Of a DNA stretch of 64,000 bases, positions 40,355 to 50,651 are shown piece by piece; positions within the stretch are counted from its first letter, which is position 1, and the number at the start of each line of letters is the position of its first letter. Position numbers and translations under genes: made by a program. Source of the stretch: Arion vulgaris (taxonomy: Eukaryota; Mollusca; Gastropoda; Stylommatophora; Arionidae); the NCBI GenBank assembly GCA_020796225.1, contig CM036764.1, positions 25,704,233 to 25,768,232 on the forward strand. Direction: 5' to 3'. The notes under the pieces were generated by a model. The model searched no databases. It was given only the letters and a program-made list of their open reading frames with translations, and had not been told where the DNA came from.

Positions 40355-40705
40355 CCGTCCATCGCAAGCGATGATGACAACAATCTCAGACGTGTACTGT
40401 TGCACCTCTCTGGTGTGTGCGGAGGTGACTGTAGAGCCCAATCCTAGAACAGAATCCCCGACCACAGGTGGGGCATACATGATCAAGGTTAGACATGTGC
40501 GTGTTGTGTGCTCTGTCTTTTCGCGAAGCTCGTTTTCTCTGTGACTCAACAATACGATAATTCTCAGCTATTCGGGTTCCTCTTTTGTTGTTATAGCGCC
40601 ACAGTTAGCGATCCTGCGCAAGGGATTCCCAGCACGTATTGTCTATATCGAAGCATTTCAGAGACACTTTAAGAGTGTCTTTAAAGCGTTTGTTTCTGTC
40701 CACCA
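40355..40705 (-). pseudogene. LINE ORF end with terminal C2H2 zinc finger
   Basis: The minus-strand frame reads RFKDTLKVSLKCFDID, TCWESLAQDR, a stop, LWRYNNKRGTRIAENYRIVE, SQRKRASRK, then VCPTCGRGF and SRIGLYSHLRTH. This is the characteristic end of a CR1/Jockey-type polyprotein: the RFKDT..SLK block, the DR..WR block, a basic linker and one C2H2 finger. All four zinc ligands are intact. One in-frame TAA after AQDR breaks it. Coding ends at about 40398. Confidence 0.85.
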
Positions 40706-40794
40706 GCTAAACGTCTGCCCCCTTCAAGCTATATAAACAGCAACCACTCATACCTCAACTAACCACTATACGATCACGTCCTAACTTATTATTA

Positions 40795-40885
40795 AACGAA
40801 GAATATGGGATTGAACCCTCAGCCCTCTTGAGTCAGTGCCAATAGGCGAACTCTTACTCATTACGCTAATCCGCGCCCCGCAATG
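40795..40885 (-). mobile_element. tRNA-like SINE head
   Basis: Minus-strand GCGCGGATTAGCGTAATGAG (A-box region) and GAGGGTTCAATCCC (good B box). No body family was recognised and no acceptor stem, so it is read as a SINE head. Confidence 0.5.
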
Positions 40886-40889
40886 CCTC

Positions 40890-42025
40890 TAAAATTTTAC
40901 ACATATTTAGCACTATATTTCAACGCTCTATATATTTACTGTGTGAATATTTGTGTGATGTGTTTATGTATATGTGTTAGCATGTGTTCATGAATGTGTC
41001 TGTTATTTTAGCTCATACACTACACACCATCCTGCCCTAGATGTTATTTGAAACACAATACCACTCATAAGATCTCATTCGCAATCTGGATAAACGAATT
41101 TATAGTACACTTTAGATATACCTGTCTGTACAAGAGACGCCAGTTTTCACGAGCTAAGGGAAGTAATGACAGTAATGGTTACACATTTATCAGACAGAAT
41201 TTGTGATATATCGGAACTTAGTTTTGGCAGGACTTCCGACCTAAAAATGAACGTATAAACTGTCAAGATGATTTCTATTAACTATGTTGCTCAAGCAGGT
41301 TAAATGTTCATTGTTGTATTCCGTTACTGAACGTATTGGTAATATTTCAGTCAGGTTTAAAAATAACGCGATTGGTAATGCGTCGAGAAGAACAATTTTC
41401 ACTATATTTTGTAAATTAAAATCCTGGATTCTCCGGATAGAAGTTAATTCTTATTTTTCATGTTTGTAAGCCTACACGCTCTGATATAACCAATAAAAGG
41501 TTCGCCTTAGGTTGAAAGGGCGTGCCTCGGCTTAAAGAGGCTTTAATCCCCCACTTAACAAACACAAATAGTTAGTAATTTTTGCATTCTGTGCAAGAAT
41601 AAATTCTCTTATTTTATGTTTGTTGATCACGGAACTCTCCATGACAACCATACATGACTCGTTCTCTGGTTGGATGGACAGAATGTCGGTTTAAAATGGG
41701 CGTTAATCTCGTTAAGACATATGAATAACAAACCTGTTCGACGTACATATCCTTGTCTCATTTTAAATCATGCGATAGCGATAGAACTATTTGATTATGT
41801 ACCTTCACAACTTGTAAACCTCAGTTTTGTTCATTTATTTGATTGGAAATCATCTTTTCCATTGTTTATGTTGATAAGAGGACTAGGATTTTTGCTAGTC
41901 TTTGCCGTGTTAGTTCTGTTCACTTCAATCGTACCTGCTACCACAAACGGGAAGCAATTTATATACACTCACACAAACATTCACATTTGGAGTTGCTATC
42001 TTTCCTATATAATGTCATATTCTCT
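40890..42025. other. No recognised gene; 131-codon ORF
   Basis: The plus-strand ORF 41670-42065 (131 codons) is the longest in the window outside repeats and LINE tails. It has a hydrophobic run (IRGLGFLLVFAVLVLF) but no homology that I recognise, and its end runs into the minisatellite. I regard it as probably non-coding. Confidence 0.3.
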
Positions 42026-42029
42026 CTAC

Positions 42030-42975
42030 AATATCACCATCGATAAGTTTCCACTCGCTGCATGATATCTACCTACAATTTTATCATTAATAACTTTTTA
42101 CTCGCTGCATGATATCTACCTACAATTTTATCATTAATAAGTTTCCACTCGCTGCATGATATCTACCTACAATTTTATCATTAATAAGTTTCCACTCGCT
42201 GCATGATATCTACCTACAATTTTATCATTAATAAGTTTCCACTCGCTGCATGATATCTACCTACAATTTTATCATTAATAACTTTTTACTCGCTGCGTGA
42301 TATCTCCCTTCATTATCACCCTCGACAAGTTTCCATTTACTGTGTGTGATATCTCACTACATTATCACCCTCGACAAGTTTCCATTTGCTGTGTGTGATA
42401 TCTTCCCCCATTATCACCCTCGACAAGTTTCCATTTACTGTGTGTGATATCTCACTACATTATCACCCTCGACAAGTTTCCATTTGCTGTGTGTGATATC
42501 TCCCCACATTATCACCCTCGACAAGTTTCCATTTGCTGTGTGTGATATCTCCCCACATTATCACCCTCGACAAGTTTCCATTTGCTGTGTGTGATATCTC
42601 ACTACATTATCACCCTCGACAAGTTTCCATTTTCTGTGTGTGATATCTCCCTACATTATCACCCTCGACAAGTTTCCATTTTCTGTGTGTGATATCTCAC
42701 TACATTATCACCCTCGACAAGTTTCCATTTGCTGTGTGTGATATCTCCCCACATTATCACCCTCGACAAGTTTCCATTTGCTGTGTGTGATATCTCCCCA
42801 CATTATCACCCTCGACAAGTTTCCATTTGCTGTGTGTGATATCTCACTACATTATCACCCTCGACAAGTTTCCATTTTCTGTGTGTGATATCTCCCTACA
42901 TTATCACCCTCGACAAGTTTCCATTTTCTGTGTGTGATATCTCCCTACATTATCACCATCGATAAGTTTAGCACT
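42030..42975. repeat. Two related minisatellites, 47 bp and 49 bp
   Basis: About five 47-bp units (GATATCTACCTACAATTTTATC, AAGTTTCCACTCGCTGCAT) at 42030-42295, then about thirteen 49-bp units (GATATCTC.CTACATTATC, ACCCTCGACAAGTTTCC). The flanking units at 42025 and 42945 (ATCACCATCGATAAGTTT) look like the shared ancestor of both blocks. Confidence 0.95.
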
Positions 42976-43290
42976 CGCTGTATTGGATATAACCACGTCT
43001 TCTCTTGTACATCTTTTACAGCAGGTTGGAGAATATGCCTGCAGCCAACATATCCCACAGCTTTCTGTTTTTAGTTATCTCATGCAGTTCTGTCCATAGT
43101 GTCTTTCCTCTAGGTCGGTAGAATTATTATTTTATTTGTATTAACGTGTTTATGTTTGCTTGGTTTTGTAAATAAAAGATACTTTTAAGGAATAGAACAT
43201 TCAGCCCTAAGTCGAACTCCTATCTTTGTCGTCTCTTATTACAAATCTGTCAGGCTACTGTTTTACTATTCTTGGCTTCTCTTTAGGGTC
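42976..43290. other. No recognised feature
   Basis: GCAGTTCTGTCCATAGTGTC at about 43085 hints at an old repeat, not assigned. Confidence 0.3.
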
Positions 43291-43295
43291 CTATC

Positions 43296-44090
43296 ATCAC
43301 AAGGACGATCTCACCACATCACTACCATAAATAACATGACATTAACGGCGTCCTACCTTACAAGGACGATCTCACCACATCACTACCATAAATAACCTGA
43401 CATTAACGGCGTCATACCTTACAAGGACGATCTCACCACATCACTACCATAAATAACCTGACATTAACGGCGTCCTACCTTACAAGGACGATCTCACCAC
43501 ATCACTACCATAAATAACATGACATTAACGGCGTCCTACCTTACAAGGACGATCTCACCACATCACTACCATAAATAACATGACATTAACGGCGTCCTAC
43601 CTTACAAGGACGATCTCACCACATCACTACCATAAATAACATGACATTAACGGCGTCCTACCTTACAATGACGATCTCACCACATCACTACCATAAATAA
43701 CATGACATTAACGGCGTCCTACCTTACAAGGACGATCTCACCACATCACTACCATAAATAACATGACATTAACGGCGTCCTACCTTACAAGGACGATCTC
43801 ACCACATCACTACCATAAATAACATGACATTAACGGCGTCCTACCTTACAAGGACGATCTCACCACATCACTACCATAAATAACATGACATTAACGGCGT
43901 CCTACCTTACAAGGACGATCTCACCACATCACTACCATAAATAACATGACATTAACGGCGTCCTACCTTACAAGGACGATCTCACCACATCACTACCATA
44001 AATAACATGACATTAACGGCGTCCTACCTTACAAGGACGATCTCACCACATCACTACCATAAATAACATGACATTAACGGCGTCCTACTC
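43296..44090. repeat. 61-bp minisatellite, 13 units
   Basis: Spacing is exactly 61 bp, unit start CTACCATAAATAACATGACA, with very little divergence (CATGAC/CCTGAC, AAGGACG/AATGACG). Confidence 0.97.
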
Positions 44091-44387
44091 TACAATATTA
44101 CCGAGACCTCGAGTGCTGTTTATTTTCATATTAAATCATTCATTTTTCATTACTCATGTAATACTGTATATATCTGTCTTTGTTGAATCGTCCATTTACT
44201 CAGTATTACCGCAGCCTCGCCTTCGGATTTCTCCAGATCTGATCTGATCCGGTCTGACCACCTCAGATTTGTAGATTTTCGTACATCTCACAATATCACC
44301 AGGACAACCTTTTCAGCTGCACATACCAACCTTAATACATTCCAGTCTTTCATATCTCGTTGAATTCTTATTATCCTTGTACGAGCG
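44091..44387. other. No recognised feature
   Basis: Pyrimidine-rich unique sequence. Confidence 0.4.
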
Positions 44388-44503
44388 TTATTATCTCACA
44401 GTACACTCTTCATAGTTATTATCTCACAGTACACTCTTCATAGTTATTATCTCACAGTATACTCTTCATAGTTATTATCTCACAGTATACTCTTCATAGT
44501 TAT
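44388..44503. repeat. 28-bp tandem repeat, four units
   Basis: GTTATTATCTCACAGTACAC then TCTTCATA, repeated. Confidence 0.95.
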
Positions 44504-44840
44504 GTAAGTATTGTCAATTATTCACCTTCATGTAACATAAAATGGTGAACAAATAATCTTTAAAAGGAATCGATATTTGCTTTGAATGTTACAGATTTTC
44601 ATTTGATATTTTTCTATGTTATGATAATCATCTTAAGCTTGGATTATATTTTTAGAAAAGTTGCGTATTTCTTCATTCCTATATAGCTAGCTATTTTGTT
44701 TGTGTATATATTTAAATTTGAACTGTATTGATAAATCAATTCAATATTTCTGTAATGTACTTTACCACTGCATATTTGAAATCAATATTTGTTGATAGTT
44801 AATTTTAAATATAAACTAATGGTACCATGTTTTGATTCGA
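44504..44840. other. No recognised feature
   Basis: Very AT-rich. Confidence 0.4.
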
Positions 44841-44844
44841 CTTT

Positions 44845-45058
44845 TAGCGAGGACCTGTGCTCTTATCTCTGTTCGATCAAACTATTTCTTCGATGATCAT
44901 TGATCTCAATGTAAGTGAGATCAAGCTCCTAGTCCTATCAGATACGCACAGTAAAATGTTGATCCCTTGTTCAAGTTTGAGCACATAAAAGCAATCTTGA
45001 CATAATGTAAACAATTCAAGTAGACTGGAAAGCTGCTGGCGAACATTCATTAGTATCA
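44845..45058 (+). mobile_element. SINE-B, degraded copy
   Basis: GATCTCAATGTAAGTGAGATC, CTCCTAGTCCTATCAGATACG, AAGTTTGAGCACATAAAAGC and AGACTGGAAAGCTGCTGGC align in order with the SINE-B body. Head and tail are lost. Confidence 0.75.
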
Positions 45059-45059
45059 T

Positions 45060-45205
45060 CTTCTTCCCCCTTTGTCCCTAGGGAAGCATAGGTCCACAAC
45101 CAAGGCCTTTCAAGCCCGACTTTCTAAGGCGATCTTTTCTAGATCTCTCCACTGTTTCCCCATTTTTTTGCCATGTGTTCCTCCTTGCGGGATCCTTCCT
45201 CGGAT
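45060..45205 (-). pseudogene. LINE 3' end (RWRWIGH family)
   Basis: Reverse of the 63220-63355 coding end: TTCTTCCCCCTTTGTCCCTAG, GGAAGCATAGGTCCACAACC and AAGGCCTTTCAAGCCCG. Confidence 0.8.
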
Positions 45206-45214
45206 GGCAAGCTA

Positions 45215-45378
45215 TGATTTTTCCTGATTGTGGTTTCTGGTAGCTATCTAGTGATTTTTACAGGGTGGGGTAGCTAACCCCAGGCCTACCTCCATTGTCG
45301 CCTCTTACGACATACATAGCAGCTAACAGTGGTTCTATTCTTTACACCCCTTATTTGGCCCATGTAACCACTCGGGAA
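45215..45378 (-). mobile_element. SINE-E 5' part
   Basis: TGTCGCCTCTTACGACATAC (core), ACAGTGGTTCTATTCTTTACACC and GTAACCACTCGGG; the 3' half is missing. Confidence 0.8.
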
Positions 45379-45406
45379 AAGGGAGGATGCGTTAATACTA
45401 AGTAAA

Positions 45407-45500
45407 TGGACGTTGATTAATGAGTCTACTCATGTACCTGTTATGCTGTTCTTTTCTGGTCACTCCAATCTTCAATCCAAGTTTTTGCAATCTAGTATTT
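45407..45500 (-). mobile_element. Repeat C 5' fragment
   Basis: GTTGATTAATGAGTCTACTC, ATGTACCTGTTATGCTGTTC and GGTCACTCCAATCTTCAAT match the reverse of 7410-7470. Confidence 0.65.
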
Positions 45501-45520
45501 GACATGGATTGGTTTAAATC

Positions 45521-45773
45521 TTCTTCTTCTTCTTTGCGTTCGTTCATTACGACCAATTTTAATCATTTTGTGATATGTTTGATCTTTGCCAAGAACGTGT
45601 ATACGTTGCACATTGGTTTAATAGGCTCCTAAACGCATAGATTTCTACACGTTTAGGACACGTGCATCCGATTTCAGCCTAACCTCCTTAGTCGTCTCTT
45701 ACGATATGCATGGCAGATAACAGTGGTTCTATTCTTTACACCCTAAATTTGGGCCCCGGTAACCACTAGAGCA
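45521..45773 (-). mobile_element. SINE-E, complete, 253 bp
   Basis: Flanked by a perfect 10-bp duplication GGTTTAAATC (45511-45520, 45774-45783). Tail TTCTTCTTCTTCTTTGCG, GACCAATTTTAATCATTTTG, core GTCGTCTCTTACGATATGC, and head GGGCCCCGGTAACCACT. Its duplication overlaps that of the retroposon at 45791-47087 by five bases. Confidence 0.95.
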
Positions 45774-45790
45774 GGTTTAAATCAACATCC

Positions 45791-47087
45791 GGGGTCAAAG
45801 GCTCATGAGGTCATGGTGGTAACATGAGCCAGGGTTAGCGAGGGGGGCGCGCTAACCAAGACCCTGCCCCAACCTCCACGCGGTGACCCTGGAAACAGAC
45901 TATGGTTCCGGTCTGGCTAAGAGGGGCAGGGATCGTGGAGAGAAAACTACTGGTAGTGGTAGCAGTGCAAGTACGGAAACACGATAAAGATACATACAAA
46001 CAAAATGCACTAATCTCCTGACCGATGTCCAACAAGATATTGCCCAAGTCCCTGAACGCAAAGAAACAGCAACGAAACGTCTCAGACATGGATGAGAGGT
46101 GCATCCAGTGACCAAACGTATGCCCACGTAGGGCGAAGCTCGAAGCCCTGAGGAGGGGCAAACATTGCCAGCCCGTCGGCAAGAATAAATAAGACAGGAC
46201 CGTAACGAATAAAAGTCTACCCTCGTGTTGGTGCGAGAGAAGATTGCAGCTGACCTCGCATTGGTAGCCTGGTGAAGACACATGTACTGGGCAAGGTTTG
46301 CCGAGCGCAAAAGAACAAGTTGCGTTTAGTGCATAACGAAACTACCCGCCCTGGGAAAACCGTGCAAGGTACTGTGCGATTAAAAATTAACATCCCCGGA
46401 AGAACTGAGGTTGGTGATGCCTAACGGGACTGCCAGCCTTGGGGCAACCGGGCAAGGTTTGATTCCAGTCGTAACTAACATCCCCGGAATAACTGGGGCG
46501 GGTGATGGCGGCGAGCGCAAAATCCTCAGTTACGCTGATAGTGCCGACTGAAACGATCCTCTACATTGTTGTACTCGGCCCCATGCCAGTGCTTTCGAGG
46601 TTAATTGCAAATTGCCACGTACCGATAAGCGTCTAGAAAAGGCTGAGAATGTTCCTTCCCCGGATCAAACTCAAAATGTACGGTAAAGCAAGGCCGACAA
46701 TGTACGGATCAAACAGGAAGTTCGGGTCTGAACATTGGCGAAGGCCGATACTTTACACGGTGTCTTATACGAGTAAGACGCCGTCCGAGGATAAGCTTTC
46801 AAGCCCCGAGAAATATTTCTCAGTCAGAACGGGCATAAACAGCGTAACTCACTGTCCCGGCGTAGATCACAAAGCCCAAAAATACGGCAAAGCGGATCGT
46901 ACCCTAGGAAAGCTCACCCTAGTAAATCAAAAGCTGGCTGAAAACGAACACCCCACCGAAGGATAAGCAACTGGGCTCCAATAGGTGCTGAAGGCTGGTG
47001 CACGTACATCACGTTCTGATGTGTGGCTGTTTGTATATCACAATGAGAATGATTAAAACAGGCCTAGAACGATCGAAGAAGAAGAAG
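45791..47087 (+). mobile_element. 1.3-kb GC-rich retroposon with SINE-F 3' end
   Basis: A perfect 12-bp duplication AAATCAACATCC (45779-45790, 47088-47099) delimits a single insertion. It starts GGGGTCAAAGGCTCATGAGG, is distinctly GC-richer than its surroundings, and ends with the SINE-F body (CCGAAGGATAAGCAACTGGG, GGCTGTTTGTATATCACAATG) and a (GAA)n tail. It contains two tandem segments of about 85 bp (46340-46421 and 46422-46508) sharing CTG..GCAACCGGGCAAGG and AACATCCCCGGAA.AACTG. The ORFs at 45835-46281 (minus) and 46649-46966 (plus, 105 codons) show no known domain. It is either a non-autonomous, internally deleted LINE (5' UTR joined to 3' end) or an unusually long SINE. Confidence 0.8.
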
Positions 47088-47104
47088 AAATCAACATCCT
47101 CTTG

Positions 47105-47672
47105 TATCTTTTGCTTACTAACATCGCATTAACATTGTGCCTTATCTTGTGCTTACTAACATCGCATTAACATTGTGCCTTATCTTGTGCTTACTAACAT
47201 CGCATTAACATTGTGTCTTATCTTGTGCTTACTAACATCGCATTAACATTGTGTCTTATCTTGTGCTTACTAACATCGCATTAACATTGTGCCTTATCTT
47301 GTGCTTACTAACATCGCATTAACATTGTGTCTTATCTTGTGCTTACTAACATCGCATTAACATTGTGTCTTATCTTGTGCTTACTAACATCGCATTAACA
47401 TTGTGTCTTATCTTGTGCTTACTAACATCGCATTAACATTGTGTCTTATCTTGTGCTTACTAACATCGCATTAACATTGTGTCTTATCTTGTGCTTACTA
47501 ACATCGCATTAACATTGTGTCTTATCTTGTGCTTACTAACATCGCATTAACATTGTGTCTTATCTTGTGCTTACTAACATCGCATTAACATTGTGTCTTA
47601 TCTTGTGCTTACTAACATCGCATTAACATTGTGTCTTATCTTGTGCTTACTAACATCGCATTAACATTGTGT
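47105..47672. repeat. 38-bp minisatellite, 15 units
   Basis: TGCTTACTAACATCGCATTA then ACATTGTG.CTTATCTTG, at exactly 38-bp spacing. The only common variant is GTGCC/GTGTC. The array starts six bases after the right duplication of the retroposon. Confidence 0.97.
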
Positions 47673-47719
47673 CCATTGTTTGTCTTTGTAAAACTTTGCG
47701 TTTCTGTATTTATTGTTTG

Positions 47720-47721
47720 AC

Positions 47722-47799
<78 letters not shown>

Positions 47800-48235
47800 C
47801 TAGGACAGTCATCACTTCGGTGAGCAACCACGTGTGCTCATATCTCTTTCTTACACAGGAAGATCTCATCTGCAGTGCACGAATTCCATATCACCGGCGA
47901 GGGTCCCAGATGTAAGTTTTAAAATGGTAAACCTATTTGGTAGGAATCTTATTTTTAATCCTTTTAAATGAATTTTGACGAGCTGCGGCTTTCTAGCTTG
48001 CTATTTTTGAGTTTGAGCTGTCATGAGTTCTTTTACGTGATCAAATTAAACACGGGATCTACGTTTTATCGTAAGTCTCCGATAGGATTAGACGCTCGAT
48101 CTCACTTACACTGAAACCAGGGATCTCTGGAGACATATCCCGATGGCTCCACGAGGGAGCGAACTGAGTACCTTAGACACGAGAGGCGAGCAGCTAACCT
48201 CTACGTCACAGCGACCTCCCTGTTTGAATAATATA
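47720..48235 (-). mobile_element. SINE-B, complete, with long tail
   Basis: Tail of about twenty GATT units (47723-47798), then GGTGAGCAACCACGTGTGC, ACCGGCGAGGGTCCCAG, AGCTGCGGCTTTCTAGC, AATTAAACACGGGATC and the reversed tRNA head (GAACTGAGTACC...CTAACCTCTACGTCAC) to 48232. The 77-codon ORF with Ser-Ile-Asn-Gln repeats is the tail read on the minus strand. Confidence 0.92.
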
Positions 48236-48239
48236 ACTA

Positions 48240-49045
48240 CATAACAGGTAAACATGGAATCAATCTTGCAGTTCATTTATTCTATATACCTCTTTACGAC
48301 ACAAACATATGTCTAAACATAATACTACATTTTATTACGTATATGAACATTAAATCCCCCCTTCCCTTTCTATTACACTAACTCTATGCCTCTGAATGTT
48401 GTAACTCATATCTGTACCTGCCTGAAATGATACTAATAATACACGCGCCTAGACCAGGCATAGTTTTCGACTCTCTAGCATCCAACCTGCTGTAGCTCTC
48501 ACCGTCTCCAAACTTATCTTCAGCGACTGCCTTGTGATTTGCCATCTGTCTTCAAGGAAAGATTACACTTCTAAGTATCACGTGCATAGTTTTTAGTCCC
48601 AGTGCTTAAGGACAGAAAGCGCTCACTGTGTATCTCTTATATCACTTGTGGATTACGGAACCAGACACAATCATTCACTTGTTTAAACTATTCTTATTGT
48701 TTTGGAAGCATGAACGCATTTGTAGTGTTTTACCACATTATTGGAGTGGCTCACGGATCTAATATACTTATAAATTTGGAGAAAATTACCACAATCATGG
48801 TTTTACCTAATTGTATATAACTACATTATATGATTGTTATTATATATGAAATCTAGACAGTTGTAACATATATATGTGTGTAGATACTGCTTATGGGCGG
48901 TGTGTGTACTGTATAGTTCAAAGTAAGTTACAACAGCAGGAGTATATGTGTGTTATTAACATACAGAAAGGAAATTACGGCGGTTTGGATCATATTATCT
49001 ATTTGATATCTGGAATCTCTGTAAGTAATTAATGCTTTTTTTATT
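48240..49045. other. No recognised feature
   Basis: AT-rich. A 72-codon ORF (48602-48820) has no support. Confidence 0.4.
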
Positions 49046-49059
49046 GTGTGTTTGTCTTC

Positions 49060-49250
49060 CGCCCTAATATCACCAAAGCAATGTTAGTTTTTGTTTTGAT
49101 AGAGGCCTGTTTGACTTCACGAAGCTCTGTAATTAAGGCTTATTTTAAATATGTATTTGTAACATGTCCTTATATCACCAAAGCAATGTTCGTTCTTGTT
49201 TTGATAGAGGCCTGTTTAACTTCAGGAAGCTATAATCCAATAAAAACAAA
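49060..49250. repeat. Direct duplication of about 117 bp
   Basis: TATCACCAAAGCAATGTT followed by TTGATAGAGGCCTGTTT and ACTTCA.GAAGCT occurs at 49067-49130 and 49184-49246. Confidence 0.85.
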
Positions 49251-49529
49251 GAAATATATACAAATATTTAGATTATATTAATCTATCACGTACACGTGTC
49301 TATTTATTTGTACTTTATATGTAAATAATGTACAATGTCATTTCTACTGCTATTATATGCGACATTTGGTGTAAAATTATAGTATAGTAATGGTTAATAT
49401 ATAACCATCATTTCATGATCTCAACTATGAATACAAGAATGTGTCAAATACAGATGACTTACTGTATTTTAAAAAGATCATACTTCGTGTTTGAATATTT
49501 TGACGTTGGAACATAGTTACATTGTAACA

Positions 49530-49848
49530 TTTCCGATTAGCCAGTACATAGTTTTACACTTTAATCTTCCTGATTAATCAGTACATAGTTTTACTCTTTA
49601 ATCTTCCTGATTAGCCAGTACATAGTTTTACAATTTAATCTTCCTGATTAGCCAGTACATAGTTTTACAATTTAATCTTCCTGATTAGCCAGTACATAGT
49701 TTTACAATTTAATCTTCCTGATTAGCCAGTACATAGTTTTACACTTTAATCTTCCTGATTAGCCAGTACATAGTTTTACACTTTAATCTTCCTGATTAGT
49801 CAGTACATTGTTTTATATTATAATCTTCTTTATTAGTCAGTACCTTCC
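49530..49848. repeat. 37-bp minisatellite, about 8.5 units
   Basis: TGATTAGCCAGTACATAGTT then TTACA.TTTAATCTTCC. Confidence 0.95.
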
Positions 49849-49968
49849 TACCATGCGGTGTATTCTAGAGTACGGTGTAAGGTCTGTGTTTTTCATAGAT
49901 TATCGGCACACTATGAGTGATATGGTGAACAACATGACGGTCGCTTTTACTGCTCAATACTTTTCTGA

Positions 49969-50285
49969 TACTATTCTTCTGTTGCTCGATTTTAATCAGT
50001 TCAATATCATGAAAATATAACCTTCTCTCCTGTTCTATTCTTCTGTTGCTCGACTTGAATCAGTTCAATATCATGAAAATATAACCTTCTCTCCTGTTCT
50101 ATTCTTCTGTTGCTCGATTTTAATCAGTTCAATTTTTATTTTATTTTTAAAGGTATATTTTTAAAGGTATATTTTTAAAGGTATATTTTTAAAGGTATAT
50201 TTTTAAAGGTATATTTTTAAAGGTATATTTTTAAAGGTATATTTTAAAGGTATATTTTTAAAGGTATATTGTTAATGGTATATTT
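49969..50285. repeat. 64-bp repeat (2.6 units) followed by 14-bp repeat (about 10 units)
   Basis: CTATTCTTCTGTTGCTCGA at 64-bp spacing to 50133, then AAAGGTATATTTTT units to 50285. Confidence 0.9.
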
Positions 50286-50645
50286 GCTGAACTGAACAAT
50301 GCCAGATATCAGATATGTAGAAGTACAGTTCAGTTGAACGACACATTCATCATTACAGTAATACAAAGCAGGAGTCATTAGAGTAGATATGTACAATCTG
50401 TCAGACACTTTAGAACTTAGTTATTTCAACAAAAGCGTATTCAACATTCATGCACTTCAACATTCAAGTGCTATATTATGAATCAATGTAGCACTAGAAC
50501 ATTTCAACAGTCTCATACGTCATTCCTGAAATAATTTACCTCTAATAGACGTCATCACTTCATGATTTCTCTCTTACAAACGTCACGATATAAATGTTTC
50601 AACATTTAATTATTTCTAAACGCATTCTTCCGCACATACATACAT
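50286..50645. other. No recognised feature
   Basis: Contains loose repeats of CATTCA/CAACATT. Not assigned. Confidence 0.4.
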
Positions 50646-50651
50646 CCTCCC

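Noticed and set aside
43296..44090. CRISPR-like regular spacing (about 60 bp), also at 25112 and 30179
   Set aside because: The whole unit is conserved; there are no unique spacers between short repeats, and the DNA is eukaryotic.
45835..46310. 148- and 136-codon minus-strand ORFs in the GC-rich retroposon
   Set aside because: They overlap each other in different frames, lie antisense to the retroposon and have no domain. High GC lowers stop frequency.
47636..47869. 77-codon ORF with Ser-Ile-Asn-Gln repeats
   Set aside because: It is the (GATT)n tail of SINE-B read on the minus strand.
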